This document shows, piece by piece, positions 1-8,028 of a stretch of DNA of 19,878 bases. The notes under the pieces are model-generated. The model was not told the origin of the DNA, made no database searches, and saw nothing but the letters and a program-made list of their open reading frames with translations. The DNA is from Pseudomonas sp. UBA4194 (GTDB lineage: Bacteria; Pseudomonadota; Gammaproteobacteria; Pseudomonadales; Pseudomonadaceae), in contig NZ_DFUE01000061.1 in assembly GCF_002379585.1 (NCBI RefSeq), forward strand, positions 1 to 19,878, written 5' to 3'. Position 1 is the stretch's first letter; every line of letters begins with the position of its first letter. A program made the translations under genes and the position numbers.

Positions 1-1093
1 GCAAGGCCTGGACCACTCGCTGGCCCTCGCCGCGCAACTGGCAGACCTTCTGCCACAGCGCCGCGTCAGTGCTGTCGGGCATCCAGATGCCGCCTGACGG
101 CAGTTCGATCTCGGCGCGGCCCAGGCTCACCAGGGACTTGAGGTCCGTGGAGAAGCCGGTGGCCGGCCGGGCGCGACCGAAGTCGGCGCCAATGTCGTCG
201 TAACGACCGCCCTGAGCGATGGACTGTCCCATGCCCGGCACGAACACCGCGAACACCACGCCGGTGTGGTAGTGATAACCGCGCAACTCGCCCAGGTCGA
301 AATACAGCGGCAACGCCGGGAAGCGCAATGCCAAGCGCTCGGCAATCGCCAGCAGGTCGTCGAGCGCGGTCAGTACCGCTGCCGGGGCATTGGCCAGACG
401 TATCCTGGCCTGTGCCAGCACTTCGCGCCCACCGCACAGATCGACCAGAGCCCGCAACATGCCAGCCAATTCGGCCGGCAGGCCTTCGGTCAAGCCGATC
501 ACTTCGTCGATGGCCTTGCGTTGCAGGGCGTCGAACAACTGCTGCTCCACGTCGCCGGACAAACCGGCGGCCCGTGCCAGGCCGCGGTAGATGCCGACGT
601 GACCCAGGTCCATGTGCACATCCGGCACATCCGCCCACTCAAGCATAGCCAGCATCAGGCTGATCACCTCGACATCGCTGCTCGGGCTGGCATCGCCATA
701 CAACTCGGCACCCAACTGGATCGGGCTACGGGAGCTGGACAGTGCCCGCGGCTGGGCGTGCAACACGCTGCCGGCATAGCACAGACGGTTCGGCCCTTCC
801 CGGCGCAAGGTGTGGGCGTCGATACGCGCCACCTGCGGCGTGATATCGGCGCGGAACCCCATCTGGCGACCCGATTGCGGGTCGATCACCTTGAAGGTGC
901 GCAGATCAAGGTCCTGACCGGCACCGGTCAGCAGCGACTCTAGATACTCGATATGCGGGGTCACGACGAACTCGTAGCCCCAGCTCTGGAACAGGTCCAA
1001 CACCTTGCGCCGCGCCACTTCTATACGCGCAGCTTCCGGCGGCAGTACTTCTTCGATGCCATCTGGCAGCAGCCAGCGGTCTACCGTTGCCAT
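1..1093 (-). CDS. hisZ: ATP phosphoribosyltransferase regulatory subunit HisZ (3' end outside window)
   Basis: HisZ is a histidyl-tRNA-synthetase-like protein without aminoacylation activity. It assembles with the short form of HisG to make the first enzyme of histidine biosynthesis in the cytoplasm. The frame is open from an ATG at 1093 to the left edge, giving 364 residues of a protein I expect to be about 395, so only the C-terminal end is missing. The protein begins MATVDRWLLPDGIEEVLPPE. Class II synthetase-like motifs are visible: RADITPQVARID near residue 80 and GGRYDDIGADFGRARPATGF near the C-terminal side. An AGGGG sequence lies nine bases before the ATG. It follows hflC on the same strand, but a terminator at 1234-1257 separates them, so it probably has its own promoter or depends on read-through. 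I could not pick out a convincing promoter in 1094-1233. Confidence 0.93.
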   Translation of the reverse strand, partial: MATVDRWLLPDGIEEVLPPEAARIEVARRKVLDLFQSWGYEFVVTPHIEYLESLLTGAGQDLDLRTFKVIDPQSGRQMGFRADITPQVARIDAHTLRREGPNRLCYAGSVLHAQPRALSSSRSPIQLGAELYGDASPSSDVEVISLMLAMLEWADVPDVHMDLGHVGIYRGLARAAGLSGDVEQQLFDALQRKAIDEVIGLTEGLPAELAGMLRALVDLCGGREVLAQARIRLANAPAAVLTALDDLLAIAERLALRFPALPLYFDLGELRGYHYHTGVVFAVFVPGMGQSIAQGGRYDDIGADFGRARPATGFSTDLKSLVSLGRAEIELPSGGIWMPDSTDAALWQKVCQLRGEGQRVVQAL

Positions 1094-1233
1094 TACGCCA
1101 TTCCCCTATGATCCGGGCGGCCAGCCCTCGGGCGAGCCTTGAGTGAAGCAGAAATCGCCCACCGCAAACGCATCGCGGGGCAATTTCCTCATGAACCAGG
1201 GCCAATCAATCGGCCAATCGATCTTGCAGACGC

Positions 1234-1257
1234 AAAAAAGCCGGGAATTTCCCGGCT
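1234..1257 (-). terminator. Intrinsic terminator between hflC and hisZ
   Basis: Read on the minus strand, a perfect 8-bp stem AGCCGGGA/TCCCGGCT with a 3-base loop is followed directly by a run of six T residues (plus-strand A run at 1234-1239). This is a textbook rho-independent terminator for transcription arriving from hflC. Confidence 0.88.
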
Positions 1258-1290
1258 GCCGCATCATACACAGCTTTTGCCGATCGTTCA

Positions 1291-1321
1291 CCCCACCCAG
1301 CGGTTAAACCGCCGGGTGGGG
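1291..1321. other. Strong stem-loop just downstream of hflC
   Basis: CCCCACCCAGCGGT (1291-1304) pairs with ACCGCCGGGTGGGG (1308-1321): 14 positions with one A-C mismatch and a 3-base TAA loop. It begins nine bases after the hflC stop codon. No T-run follows on either strand, so it is not a classic intrinsic terminator. A role in protecting the hflC mRNA 3' end, or as an accessory to the terminator at 1234-1257, is inference. Confidence 0.6.
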
Positions 1322-1329
1322 TGCGTCGA

Positions 1330-2199
1330 TCAGGGCTTGTACTTGTCCATGAACTTGAAGAAGTCGCTGTTCGGATCAAGCACCATCACGTCGCTCTTGT
1401 TGGCGAAGCTCTGGCGATAAGCCTGCAGGCTGCGGAAGAAGGAGTAGAACTCCTGATCCTGGCCATACGCCTTGGCGTAGATGGCCGCTGCCTGCGCATC
1501 ACCGTCACCGCGGGCTTCTTCCGATTCCCGGTAGGCTTCGGCCAGCAGCACACGGCGTTGGCGATCGGCGTCGGCACGGATGCCTTCGGCCAGCTCGTTA
1601 CCCTTGGCGCGGTGCTCGCGGGCTTCACGCTCACGCTCGGTGCTCATGCGCTCGAACACGCTGCGGTTCACTTCCTTGGGCAGGTCGATGGCCTTGACGC
1701 GCACGTCGATGACTTCGATACCCAGCTCCTTGTCCGCCATGCGGTTGAGCGAGGAGGTGATGTCCGACATCAGCGCGTCACGTTCACCCGACACCACTTC
1801 GTGCAGGGTGCGCTTGCCGAACTGGTCACGCAGGCCCGACTCGAGACGGCGGGACAGACGTTCGTCGGCGATCTGCTTCATGCCGGAAGTCGCGGTGTAG
1901 TAACGCTCCGCGTCCTTGACCCGCCATTTGGCATAGGCGTCGACCATCACCGCTTTCTTCTCCAGGGTCAGGAACCGCTGGGTCGGTGCGTCGAGGGTCA
2001 TCAGCCGGGCGTCGAACTTGCGCACCTGGTTGACGTAGGGAAGCTTCACATGCAGGCCCGGCTGCACATCCGCCTGGACGACCCGGCCGAATTGCAGAAG
2101 TACCGCACGTTCGGTCTGAGCGACGATGTAGAAGCAGTTCCATGCTGCCACTGCCAGTACGACAGCGACGATAAGGGCGATCACAGATTTATTGCCCAT
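1330..2199 (-). CDS. hflC: Protease modulator HflC
   Basis: HflC is an inner-membrane stomatin/prohibitin-type (SPFH) protein. It forms a large complex with HflK around the AAA+ protease FtsH and limits FtsH activity on membrane substrates. The 289-residue protein has one N-terminal membrane segment at about residues 5-23, followed by the SPFH domain (from about residue 25, AQTERAVLLQFGRVVQADVQ) and a charged, probably coiled-coil stretch around residues 195-245 rich in E, R and A. Length matches the family. The ATG at 2199 overlaps the hflK stop by one base (TGATG), which implies translational coupling and fits equimolar assembly with HflK. Downstream come a strong hairpin and then a terminator. 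Confidence 0.97.
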   Translation of the reverse strand: MGNKSVIALIVAVVLAVAAWNCFYIVAQTERAVLLQFGRVVQADVQPGLHVKLPYVNQVRKFDARLMTLDAPTQRFLTLEKKAVMVDAYAKWRVKDAERYYTATSGMKQIADERLSRRLESGLRDQFGKRTLHEVVSGERDALMSDITSSLNRMADKELGIEVIDVRVKAIDLPKEVNRSVFERMSTEREREAREHRAKGNELAEGIRADADRQRRVLLAEAYRESEEARGDGDAQAAAIYAKAYGQDQEFYSFFRSLQAYRQSFANKSDVMVLDPNSDFFKFMDKYKP

Positions 2200-3383
2200 C
2201 AGCGACTCTCCCTTGAACGCATTTCACGCTGTTGCTGCTGCAGGTCGGCCGCGGCGCGAGCACCTGCAGCATCACTGGCCGAGGACGGCGTGGCGGCGGC
2301 TGGCGTGGCGCTGTTGTTGCGATCGCCCCCGACCATCTTGTCCAGCGGCAGGTAGATCAGGTTGTTCTGACCTTCCTTGCTGGCCACCAGCACCTTGCTG
2401 GTATTGCTGTAGACGTCCTGCATGGTTTCCAGGTACAGACGCTGGCGAGTGACTTCCGGCGCCTTGCGGTACTCGGTGACCAGTTTGGTGAAGCGGTCGG
2501 CCTCACCCTTGGCACGGGAGACCACTTCGTCGCGGTAGCCGTTGGCGTCCTCGATGATGCGCTGTGCCTGACCACGGGCTTCCGGAATCACGCCGTTGGC
2601 ATAGCCTTCGGCCTGGTTGCGCGAACGCTGTTCGTCCTCGCGGGCACGAATCACGTCATCGAAGGCTTCCTGCACTTCACGCGGTGCGGCTGCGCTCTGC
2701 ACGTTGACCTGGGTCACGGTGATGCCGGTCTGATAGGTGTCGAGGAAACGCTGCAGGCGTTCCTTGATTTCGCCCGCCATCTGCTCACGGCCTTCGGTCA
2801 GCACCTGGTCCATGGCGGTGGAACCCACCACATGGCGCAAGGCACTGTCGGTCGCGTGTTGCAGGCTGACTTCAGGCTGGTCGACGCGCAGGACGAAATC
2901 CTGCAGGTTGGTGATCTTGTACTGCACGGTCAGCGGCACTTCGACGATGTTTTCGTCTTCGGTGAGCATCTGGCCCTGCTTGGTGTACGAACGCTCGCGC
3001 GTGACGTTTTCCAGGTACTTGCGATCGATCGGCGGGAAGTAGATGTTCAAGCCCGGCCCGACGGTTTCATAGTACTTGCCGAAGCGCAGCACCACGGCCT
3101 GCTCCTGCTCGTCGACCACGTAGACGGCGCTGTACAGCCAGATGGCGGCCAGCACGGCAATGCCGATGCCCAGCAGCCCGAGGCCACCGCCCTTGGATGT
3201 ACCACCACCGTCGCCACTGCCACCTGTGCGTTTCTTTCCACCGCCGAACAAACCGTTCAGGCTGTCCTGCAGCTTGCGGAAGGCCTCGTCGAGATCCGGT
3301 GGCCCCTTGCGGTCGCCTCCACGGCGTTTGCCACCCCAAGGATCTTGATTGTTCGAGTTGCCACCCGGCTCATTCCAAGCCAT
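2199..3383 (-). CDS. hflK: FtsH protease activity modulator HflK
   Basis: HflK is the SPFH-domain partner of HflC in the membrane complex that encloses and modulates FtsH. I chose the ATG at 3383 (MAWNEPGGNSNNQDPWGG, 394 aa) because the proline/glycine-rich N-terminus is typical of HflK and GGAG lies about six bases upstream. An in-frame start at 3419 would add 12 atypical residues. Visible parts: a hydrophilic Gly-rich cytoplasmic tail (1-66), one transmembrane segment (about 68-88), the SPFH domain (about 90-250), a charged helical region (about 245-310), and a low-complexity Ala/Ser/Gln/Arg tail after residue 355. A 96-bp gap separates it from hflX upstream, enough for a secondary promoter, but I saw no convincing -10/-35 pair there. 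Confidence 0.96.
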   Translation of the reverse strand: MAWNEPGGNSNNQDPWGGKRRGGDRKGPPDLDEAFRKLQDSLNGLFGGGKKRTGGSGDGGGTSKGGGLGLLGIGIAVLAAIWLYSAVYVVDEQEQAVVLRFGKYYETVGPGLNIYFPPIDRKYLENVTRERSYTKQGQMLTEDENIVEVPLTVQYKITNLQDFVLRVDQPEVSLQHATDSALRHVVGSTAMDQVLTEGREQMAGEIKERLQRFLDTYQTGITVTQVNVQSAAAPREVQEAFDDVIRAREDEQRSRNQAEGYANGVIPEARGQAQRIIEDANGYRDEVVSRAKGEADRFTKLVTEYRKAPEVTRQRLYLETMQDVYSNTSKVLVASKEGQNNLIYLPLDKMVGGDRNNSATPAAATPSSASDAAGARAAADLQQQQREMRSRESR

Positions 3384-3479
3384 AGCGCTCTCCATCTGAT
3401 AAAGCAAAGACGCACCCACGGCGCGCCGACCAATGCTACAGAATGCCCGTCACGACAGCACAGCCGCCGTGTCAGGCTT

Positions 3480-4781
3480 TTATTGCAAAGTGTGTTGCTC
3501 GATGAATTCAGCGGGCTCCATCCCTTCGCGACTGACCAGGCGATTCAATTCCGCACGGGGCAAACGCACCGCCAGCAGGCTGCCGCCCTGTTCATCATGG
3601 GCCTCGCTCTGCACAGCGCCGAGCGAGAAGAACTGCGCTCGCAATCGCCCCAGCTTCTGACCCAGCTGCAAGGTCCCCACGAACAGGTCCTCGCCCAGCA
3701 GCTCGGCCACCGCCTGCTTGACCAGATCGAGACCGCGACCGTCACGCGCCGATACCCAGACCCTGACGGGCTTGCCATCGGCATCGCGTTGAATCTGCGG
3801 CTCGACCCCTTCGAGCAGATCGAGTTTGTTATACACCTCGAGGATCGGCAAGCCTTGCGCGCCGATCTCCGTCAGCACCGCCATGACCTGCTCGATCTGC
3901 GCCATGCGCTCGGGCTCGTGGGCATCGATCACATGCAACAGCAGGTCGGAGTTGCTCGACTCTTCGAGCGTAGCGCGAAAAGCCTCGACCAGCTTGTGCG
4001 GCAGGTGCCGAATGAAACCCACGGTATCGGCCAGAATCACCGGCCCCAGGTCCTTGAGCTCAAGGCGGCGCAGGGTAGGGTCCAATGTGGCGAACAACTG
4101 GTCGGCGGCGTACACCTCGGAGGTCGTGACCGCATTGAACAAGGTCGACTTGCCGGCGTTGGTGTAGCCCACCAGCGACACCGACGGAATGTCCGCCCGA
4201 CGCCGCCCGCGGCGCGCCTGTTCGCGTTGGCTGCGCACCTTCTCCAACCGCGACTTGATCTGGCGCAGGCGTACCCGCAGCAGACGGCGGTCGGTTTCCA
4301 GCTGAGTTTCACCCGGGCCACGCAGGCCGATACCACCGCCCTGACGCTCGAGGTGAGTCCAGCCACGCACCAGACGCGTGCTCATGTGCTCGAGCTGGGC
4401 CAGTTCGACCTGCAGCTTGCCTTCATGGGTACGGGCGCGTTGCGCGAAGATATCCAGGATCAGACCGGTACGGTCGAGCACGCGACACTCGAAGACTTTT
4501 TCGAGGTTGCGTTCCTGGCTGGGTGTGAGGGTGTGATTGAAGATCACCAGGTCTGCGTGTTCGGCCTTGACCTGGTCACGCAGCTCCTCGACCTTGCCGC
4601 TGCCGATGAGAAACCGGGCACTGGGCCGATGGCGAGCGACATTGACGAATGCGACAGTTTCGGCGCCGGCCGAAATGGCCAGCTCCTGAAACTCCTGCGG
4701 GTCTTCGCGCGCCTCAGGGTCTTGACCATCCAAGTGAACGAGTATGGCTCGTTCACCACCACCGTGGCGCTCAAAGAACAA
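3480..4781 (-). CDS. hflX: Ribosome-associated GTPase HflX
   Basis: HflX is a GTPase that binds the large ribosomal subunit and, in E. coli, splits stalled 70S ribosomes under heat stress. The 433-residue protein has the N-terminal HflX domain, then the signature GGxGxRGPGETQLE around residues 149-162. The G domain follows: G1 GYTNAGKST at 205-213, G3 DTVG at 252-255 and G4 NKLD at 318-321. The start is a TTG at 4781 (protein MFFERHGGGERAILVHL), with AGGAG six bases upstream and residues matching the usual HflX beginning. No ATG nearby fits. It starts 12 bases after the hfq stop, so the two are almost certainly co-transcribed. Confidence 0.96.
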   Translation of the reverse strand: MFFERHGGGERAILVHLDGQDPEAREDPQEFQELAISAGAETVAFVNVARHRPSARFLIGSGKVEELRDQVKAEHADLVIFNHTLTPSQERNLEKVFECRVLDRTGLILDIFAQRARTHEGKLQVELAQLEHMSTRLVRGWTHLERQGGGIGLRGPGETQLETDRRLLRVRLRQIKSRLEKVRSQREQARRGRRRADIPSVSLVGYTNAGKSTLFNAVTTSEVYAADQLFATLDPTLRRLELKDLGPVILADTVGFIRHLPHKLVEAFRATLEESSNSDLLLHVIDAHEPERMAQIEQVMAVLTEIGAQGLPILEVYNKLDLLEGVEPQIQRDADGKPVRVWVSARDGRGLDLVKQAVAELLGEDLFVGTLQLGQKLGRLRAQFFSLGAVQSEAHDEQGGSLLAVRLPRAELNRLVSREGMEPAEFIEQHTLQ

Positions 4782-4793
4782 GGCAGACTCCTA

Positions 4794-5054
4794 TCAGGCG
4801 TTACCTGGTTCAGTGTCGCCCTGCTCGGATTCGGTTGCGCTGGGCAGACGAATCGGACGCACCGGTACCACTGTGGAAATCGCGTGCTTGTAGACCATCT
4901 GGCTGACGGTGTTCTTCAGCAAGATCACGAACTGGTCGAAAGACTCGATCTGGCCCTGCAACTTGATACCGTTCACCAGATAGATCGAAACGCCGACCTT
5001 CTCTTTACGCAAGGTGTTCAAGTAAGGGTCTTGTAGCGAATGCCCTTTTGACAT
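4794..5054 (-). CDS. hfq: RNA chaperone Hfq
   Basis: Hfq forms a hexameric ring that pairs small RNAs with mRNAs and, in pseudomonads, acts with Crc in catabolite repression. The chosen ATG at 5054 gives 86 residues starting MSKGHSLQDPYLNTLRKEKV, with AAAGGAG eight bases upstream. An in-frame ATG at 5078 would add eight atypical residues. The Sm1 motif (NGIKLQGQIESFDQFVILL) and Sm2 motif (YKHAISTVVP), including the Tyr-Lys-His proximal-face residues, are intact. The short tail is acidic (SATESEQGDTEPGNA). A 95-bp gap to miaA could hold an extra promoter. TACTAT (minus strand, plus positions 5078-5083) is a possible -10, but I see no good -35. Confidence 0.98.
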   Translation of the reverse strand: MSKGHSLQDPYLNTLRKEKVGVSIYLVNGIKLQGQIESFDQFVILLKNTVSQMVYKHAISTVVPVRPIRLPSATESEQGDTEPGNA

Positions 5055-5149
5055 GTGCCGCACTCCTTTAAGGATCAATAGTAAGAAAGCTATGAAAAAT
5101 TGCTGGCTTTGGCCGTGTTACCCCCAAGGATAGACGGCAATTGCGGGAC

Positions 5150-6121
5150 TCAGCTCAATATGGAGGCCGAGCCCAGGTATTTCAAGGTGCGAGGCAGATT
5201 GTCGCAAGCCAGGCTATCCAACCAGTGCAGATCAGCCCAACCGCGCAACCAGGTAAATTGCCGTTTCGCCAACTGGCGAGTGGCAATAATGCCGCGCTCC
5301 TGCATTTCAGCCGACGTCAGCTTGCCATCCAGATGATCCCAGACCTGCCGGTAGCCCACCGCTCGTATAGACGGCAGCCCTGCGTGCAAGTCACTTCTGG
5401 CACGCAAAGCAATGACCTCGTCGATGAAGCCTTGTTCCAGCATTTGCCCGAAACGCAGGGCAATTCGTTCATGCAACACCTGGCGATCCGTGGGTGCGAT
5501 CGCCAGTTGCGCCACAGTATAGGGCAATTGAACGTCTCCCGACGCGCCTGCCTCGGTACTTTGCGCAGATTGTCGGGCACGGTGCTCGGTCATGCTCGAG
5601 CCGCTGACCCGATAGACCTCCAGGGCACGAATCAGACGCTGCGGATCATTGGGGTGGATACGCGCCGCCGACACCGGATCGACGCCGGCCAATTCATCGT
5701 GCAGCGCCTGCCAGCCCAGGCGCGCGGCCCGCTCTTCGAGTTCGGCGCGAACCTCGGCATCTGCTGCCGGCATGTCCGCCAGGCCTTCGAGCAGTGCCTT
5801 GAAATACAGCATGGTGCCGCCGACCAGCAACGGAATATTGCCGCGCGCGCTGATTTCGCCCATGGCCTGCAAGGCATCGCGGCGAAAATCGGCGGCGCTG
5901 TAACTCTGGGCCGGGTCGAGGATATCGATCAGCGCGTGCGGATACTGCGCGAGTATGTCCCGCGAAGGCTTGGCAGTGCCGATATCCATGCCCCGGTAGA
6001 TCAGCGCCGAATCCACGCTGATCAGCTCGCAGGGCAATACCTTGGTCAGCTCGATGGCCAGGTCGGTCTTGCCGGCAGCCGTCGGCCCCATCAGAAATAT
6101 CGCCGGGGGTAACCCACTCAT
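5150..6121 (-). CDS. miaA: tRNA dimethylallyltransferase MiaA
   Basis: MiaA transfers a dimethylallyl group to N6 of adenosine 37 in tRNAs that read codons starting with U, the first step toward ms2i6A. The 323-residue protein begins MSGLPPAIFLMGPTAAGKTD. The P-loop GPTAAGKT is at 12-19, DSALIYRGMDIGTAKPS at about 37-53, and GGTMLYF at 101-107. The C-terminal half has RAVGYRQVW and TRQLAKRQFTWLR. Length is normal. The start at 6121 lies two bases after the mutL stop, so it is coupled to mutL. The frame is open further upstream, but that part is read within mutL in another frame. Confidence 0.97.
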   Translation of the reverse strand: MSGLPPAIFLMGPTAAGKTDLAIELTKVLPCELISVDSALIYRGMDIGTAKPSRDILAQYPHALIDILDPAQSYSAADFRRDALQAMGEISARGNIPLLVGGTMLYFKALLEGLADMPAADAEVRAELEERAARLGWQALHDELAGVDPVSAARIHPNDPQRLIRALEVYRVSGSSMTEHRARQSAQSTEAGASGDVQLPYTVAQLAIAPTDRQVLHERIALRFGQMLEQGFIDEVIALRARSDLHAGLPSIRAVGYRQVWDHLDGKLTSAEMQERGIIATRQLAKRQFTWLRGWADLHWLDSLACDNLPRTLKYLGSASILS

Positions 6122-6123
6122 GT

Positions 6124-8028
6124 TCACTGGCCGCGCAAGAAAAGTTTGTCCAATTCGCCCAGGCCCATCTGGGTCCAGGTCGGTCGGCCATGGTTGCACT
6201 GGCCACTGCGCTCCGTGTTTTCCATGTCGCGCAGCAGGCCGTTCATTTCCGGGATGGCCAGGCGCCGATTGGCGCGAATGGCGCCGTGGCAGGCCATGGT
6301 GCCCAGCAACTCGTTGAGGTGGGCCTGGATACGGTCGCTGGTGCCGTACTCCATCAGGTCGGCCAACACGTCGGATACCAGTCGGTTGGCCTCGGCCTGT
6401 TTCAGCAGCGCGGGAATCTGCCGAATGGCCAGGGTTTCCGGACCCAGGCGTTGCAGTTCGAAGCCCAGGCGCTGGAACCAGGCCACGTGTTCTTCGGCGC
6501 AATCTGCTTCGCGCTGGCTGACCGCCAGGGATTCGGGCACCAACAGCGGCTGACCACTGAGACCTTCGCTGGCCATGGCGATCTTCAGGCGTTCGTACAT
6601 GATGCGTTCGTGGGCGGCGTGCATGTCCACCAGCACCAGACCCTGGGCGTTCTCGGCCAGAATGTAGATGCCTTTGAGCTGCGCCAGGGCGTAGCCCAAC
6701 GGGGGGATATCGCCCTGCCCCTCAGGCAGCCCGGGCGCGATCTGCGCAGGGTTGCCGGTGACCGGCAGCGGCGCGAAGAACTCACGGTAGGCGTTCTGCG
6801 ACTCGGCCACCGGCAGTGGCTGCGAAGGGCGCGGCGGCACATAGTGATAACCCTGGCCGCCACCGCCCGAAGCATAGGTGGGCGGCCCGGCCACGGGCTG
6901 TTCCAGCAGGTTGGCTGCCAGACGCATCTCGCCCTGCGGACCGAACTCGCCGGCCTGGGCACCGGTGGGACGCAGGCCTTCCTGGGGGGCAGGCGCGCTG
7001 GCCAGGTGGTCTTCGGGGCGCACGTCGGCCAGGGCCCGATGCAGGGTGCCGTAGAGGAAGTCGTGCACCATGCGACCGTCGCGGAAGCGGACTTCGTGCT
7101 TGGTAGGGTGCACATTGACGTCGACCACTGCCGGATCCACCTCCAGAAACAGCACGAAGGTGGGATGGCGGCCGTTGAACAGCACGTCGCGATAGGCCTG
7201 GCGTACCGCATGGGCCACCAGTTTGTCGCGCACCGCGCGACCGTTGACGAAGAAGTACTGAAGGTCCGCCTGGCTGCGGGAGAACGTCGGCAACCCGACC
7301 CAGCCCCATAGATGAAGGCCGTTGCGTTCGACCTCGATCGGCATCGCCTGCTCGAGGAAGGCCGGGCCGCACACCGACGCCACGCGCCGGGCACGGGCGG
7401 TCTCGTCGCGCGCTTCGTGCAGGCTGAGGATGGTCTTGCCGTTGTGGCGCAGATGAAACCCGACATCGAAACGGGCCAGCGCCAGGCGCTTGATCACTTC
7501 CTGCAGGTGATCGAATTCGGTCTTCTCTGTCTTGAGGAATTTGCGCCGCGCGGGGGTATTGAAGAACAGGTCGCGAACTTCCACCGAAGTGCCCACAGGG
7601 TGGGCCGCAGGCTGAACCCGCGCGTCCATGTCCCGGCCTTCGGTTTCGACCTGCCAGGCCTGGTCGGCATCGGCGGTGCGCGACGTGAGGGTCAGGCGCG
7701 CGACCGAACTGATCGAAGCCAGCGCCTCGCCGCGAAAGCCCAGGCTCATCACCCGTTCGAGGTCCTCGAGGTCGCGAATCTTGCTGGTGGCATGCCGCGC
7801 CAGGGCCAACGGCAGATCGTCGGCGGATATGCCCCCGCCGTCGTCACGTACCCGCAGCAGTTTGACGCCGCCCTGCTCCACTTCCACGTCGATGCGACGG
7901 GCGCCGGAGTCCAGGCTGTTTTCCAGCAGCTCCTTGATCACCGAGGCCGGCCGTTCGACGACCTCGCCTGCGGCGATCTGGTTAGCGAGCCGCGGACTGA
8001 GCAGCTCGATGCGCGCCGAAGTGCTCAT
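6124..8028 (-). CDS. mutL: DNA mismatch repair protein MutL
   Basis: MutL links mismatch recognition by MutS to strand excision. The 634-residue protein has an N-terminal GHKL ATPase domain with NSLDSGARRIDV (38-48), RDDGGGI (61-67), and SLGFRGEALASI (95-106), followed by the transducer domain with NVHPTKHEVRF (305-315). A Pro/Gly-rich linker spans about 335-435. The C-terminal dimerisation domain carries DMHAAHERIMYE (468-479), ACHGAIRANRRL (579-590) and CNHGRPT (611-617). These correspond to the metal-site motifs of endonuclease-type MutL, with Met in place of the more usual Gln in DQHA. The ATG at 8028 shares one base with the amiB stop (TGATG). A GTG directly upstream at 8031 is an alternative. 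Confidence 0.97.
   Translation of the reverse strand: MSTSARIELLSPRLANQIAAGEVVERPASVIKELLENSLDSGARRIDVEVEQGGVKLLRVRDDGGGISADDLPLALARHATSKIRDLEDLERVMSLGFRGEALASISSVARLTLTSRTADADQAWQVETEGRDMDARVQPAAHPVGTSVEVRDLFFNTPARRKFLKTEKTEFDHLQEVIKRLALARFDVGFHLRHNGKTILSLHEARDETARARRVASVCGPAFLEQAMPIEVERNGLHLWGWVGLPTFSRSQADLQYFFVNGRAVRDKLVAHAVRQAYRDVLFNGRHPTFVLFLEVDPAVVDVNVHPTKHEVRFRDGRMVHDFLYGTLHRALADVRPEDHLASAPAPQEGLRPTGAQAGEFGPQGEMRLAANLLEQPVAGPPTYASGGGGQGYHYVPPRPSQPLPVAESQNAYREFFAPLPVTGNPAQIAPGLPEGQGDIPPLGYALAQLKGIYILAENAQGLVLVDMHAAHERIMYERLKIAMASEGLSGQPLLVPESLAVSQREADCAEEHVAWFQRLGFELQRLGPETLAIRQIPALLKQAEANRLVSDVLADLMEYGTSDRIQAHLNELLGTMACHGAIRANRRLAIPEMNGLLRDMENTERSGQCNHGRPTWTQMGLGELDKLFLRGQ

Noticed and set aside
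1106..1291. 61-codon minus-strand ORF in the hflC-hisZ gap
   Set aside because: It runs through the intrinsic terminator and overlaps no ribosome-binding site; no family resemblance.
1321..2355. A 344-codon plus-strand open frame
   Set aside because: Antisense shadow of hflC with no family resemblance.
2232..5036. A 934-codon plus-strand open frame
   Set aside because: It lies wholly antisense to hflK, hflX and hfq, has no recognisable domain, and is explained by the codon bias of high-G+C genes on the opposite strand.
6122..6502. N-terminal extension of MiaA upstream of 6121
   Set aside because: The added residues are read from mutL in another frame and are basic and low in hydrophobics; MSGLPPAIFLMGPTAAGKT is the normal MiaA start.
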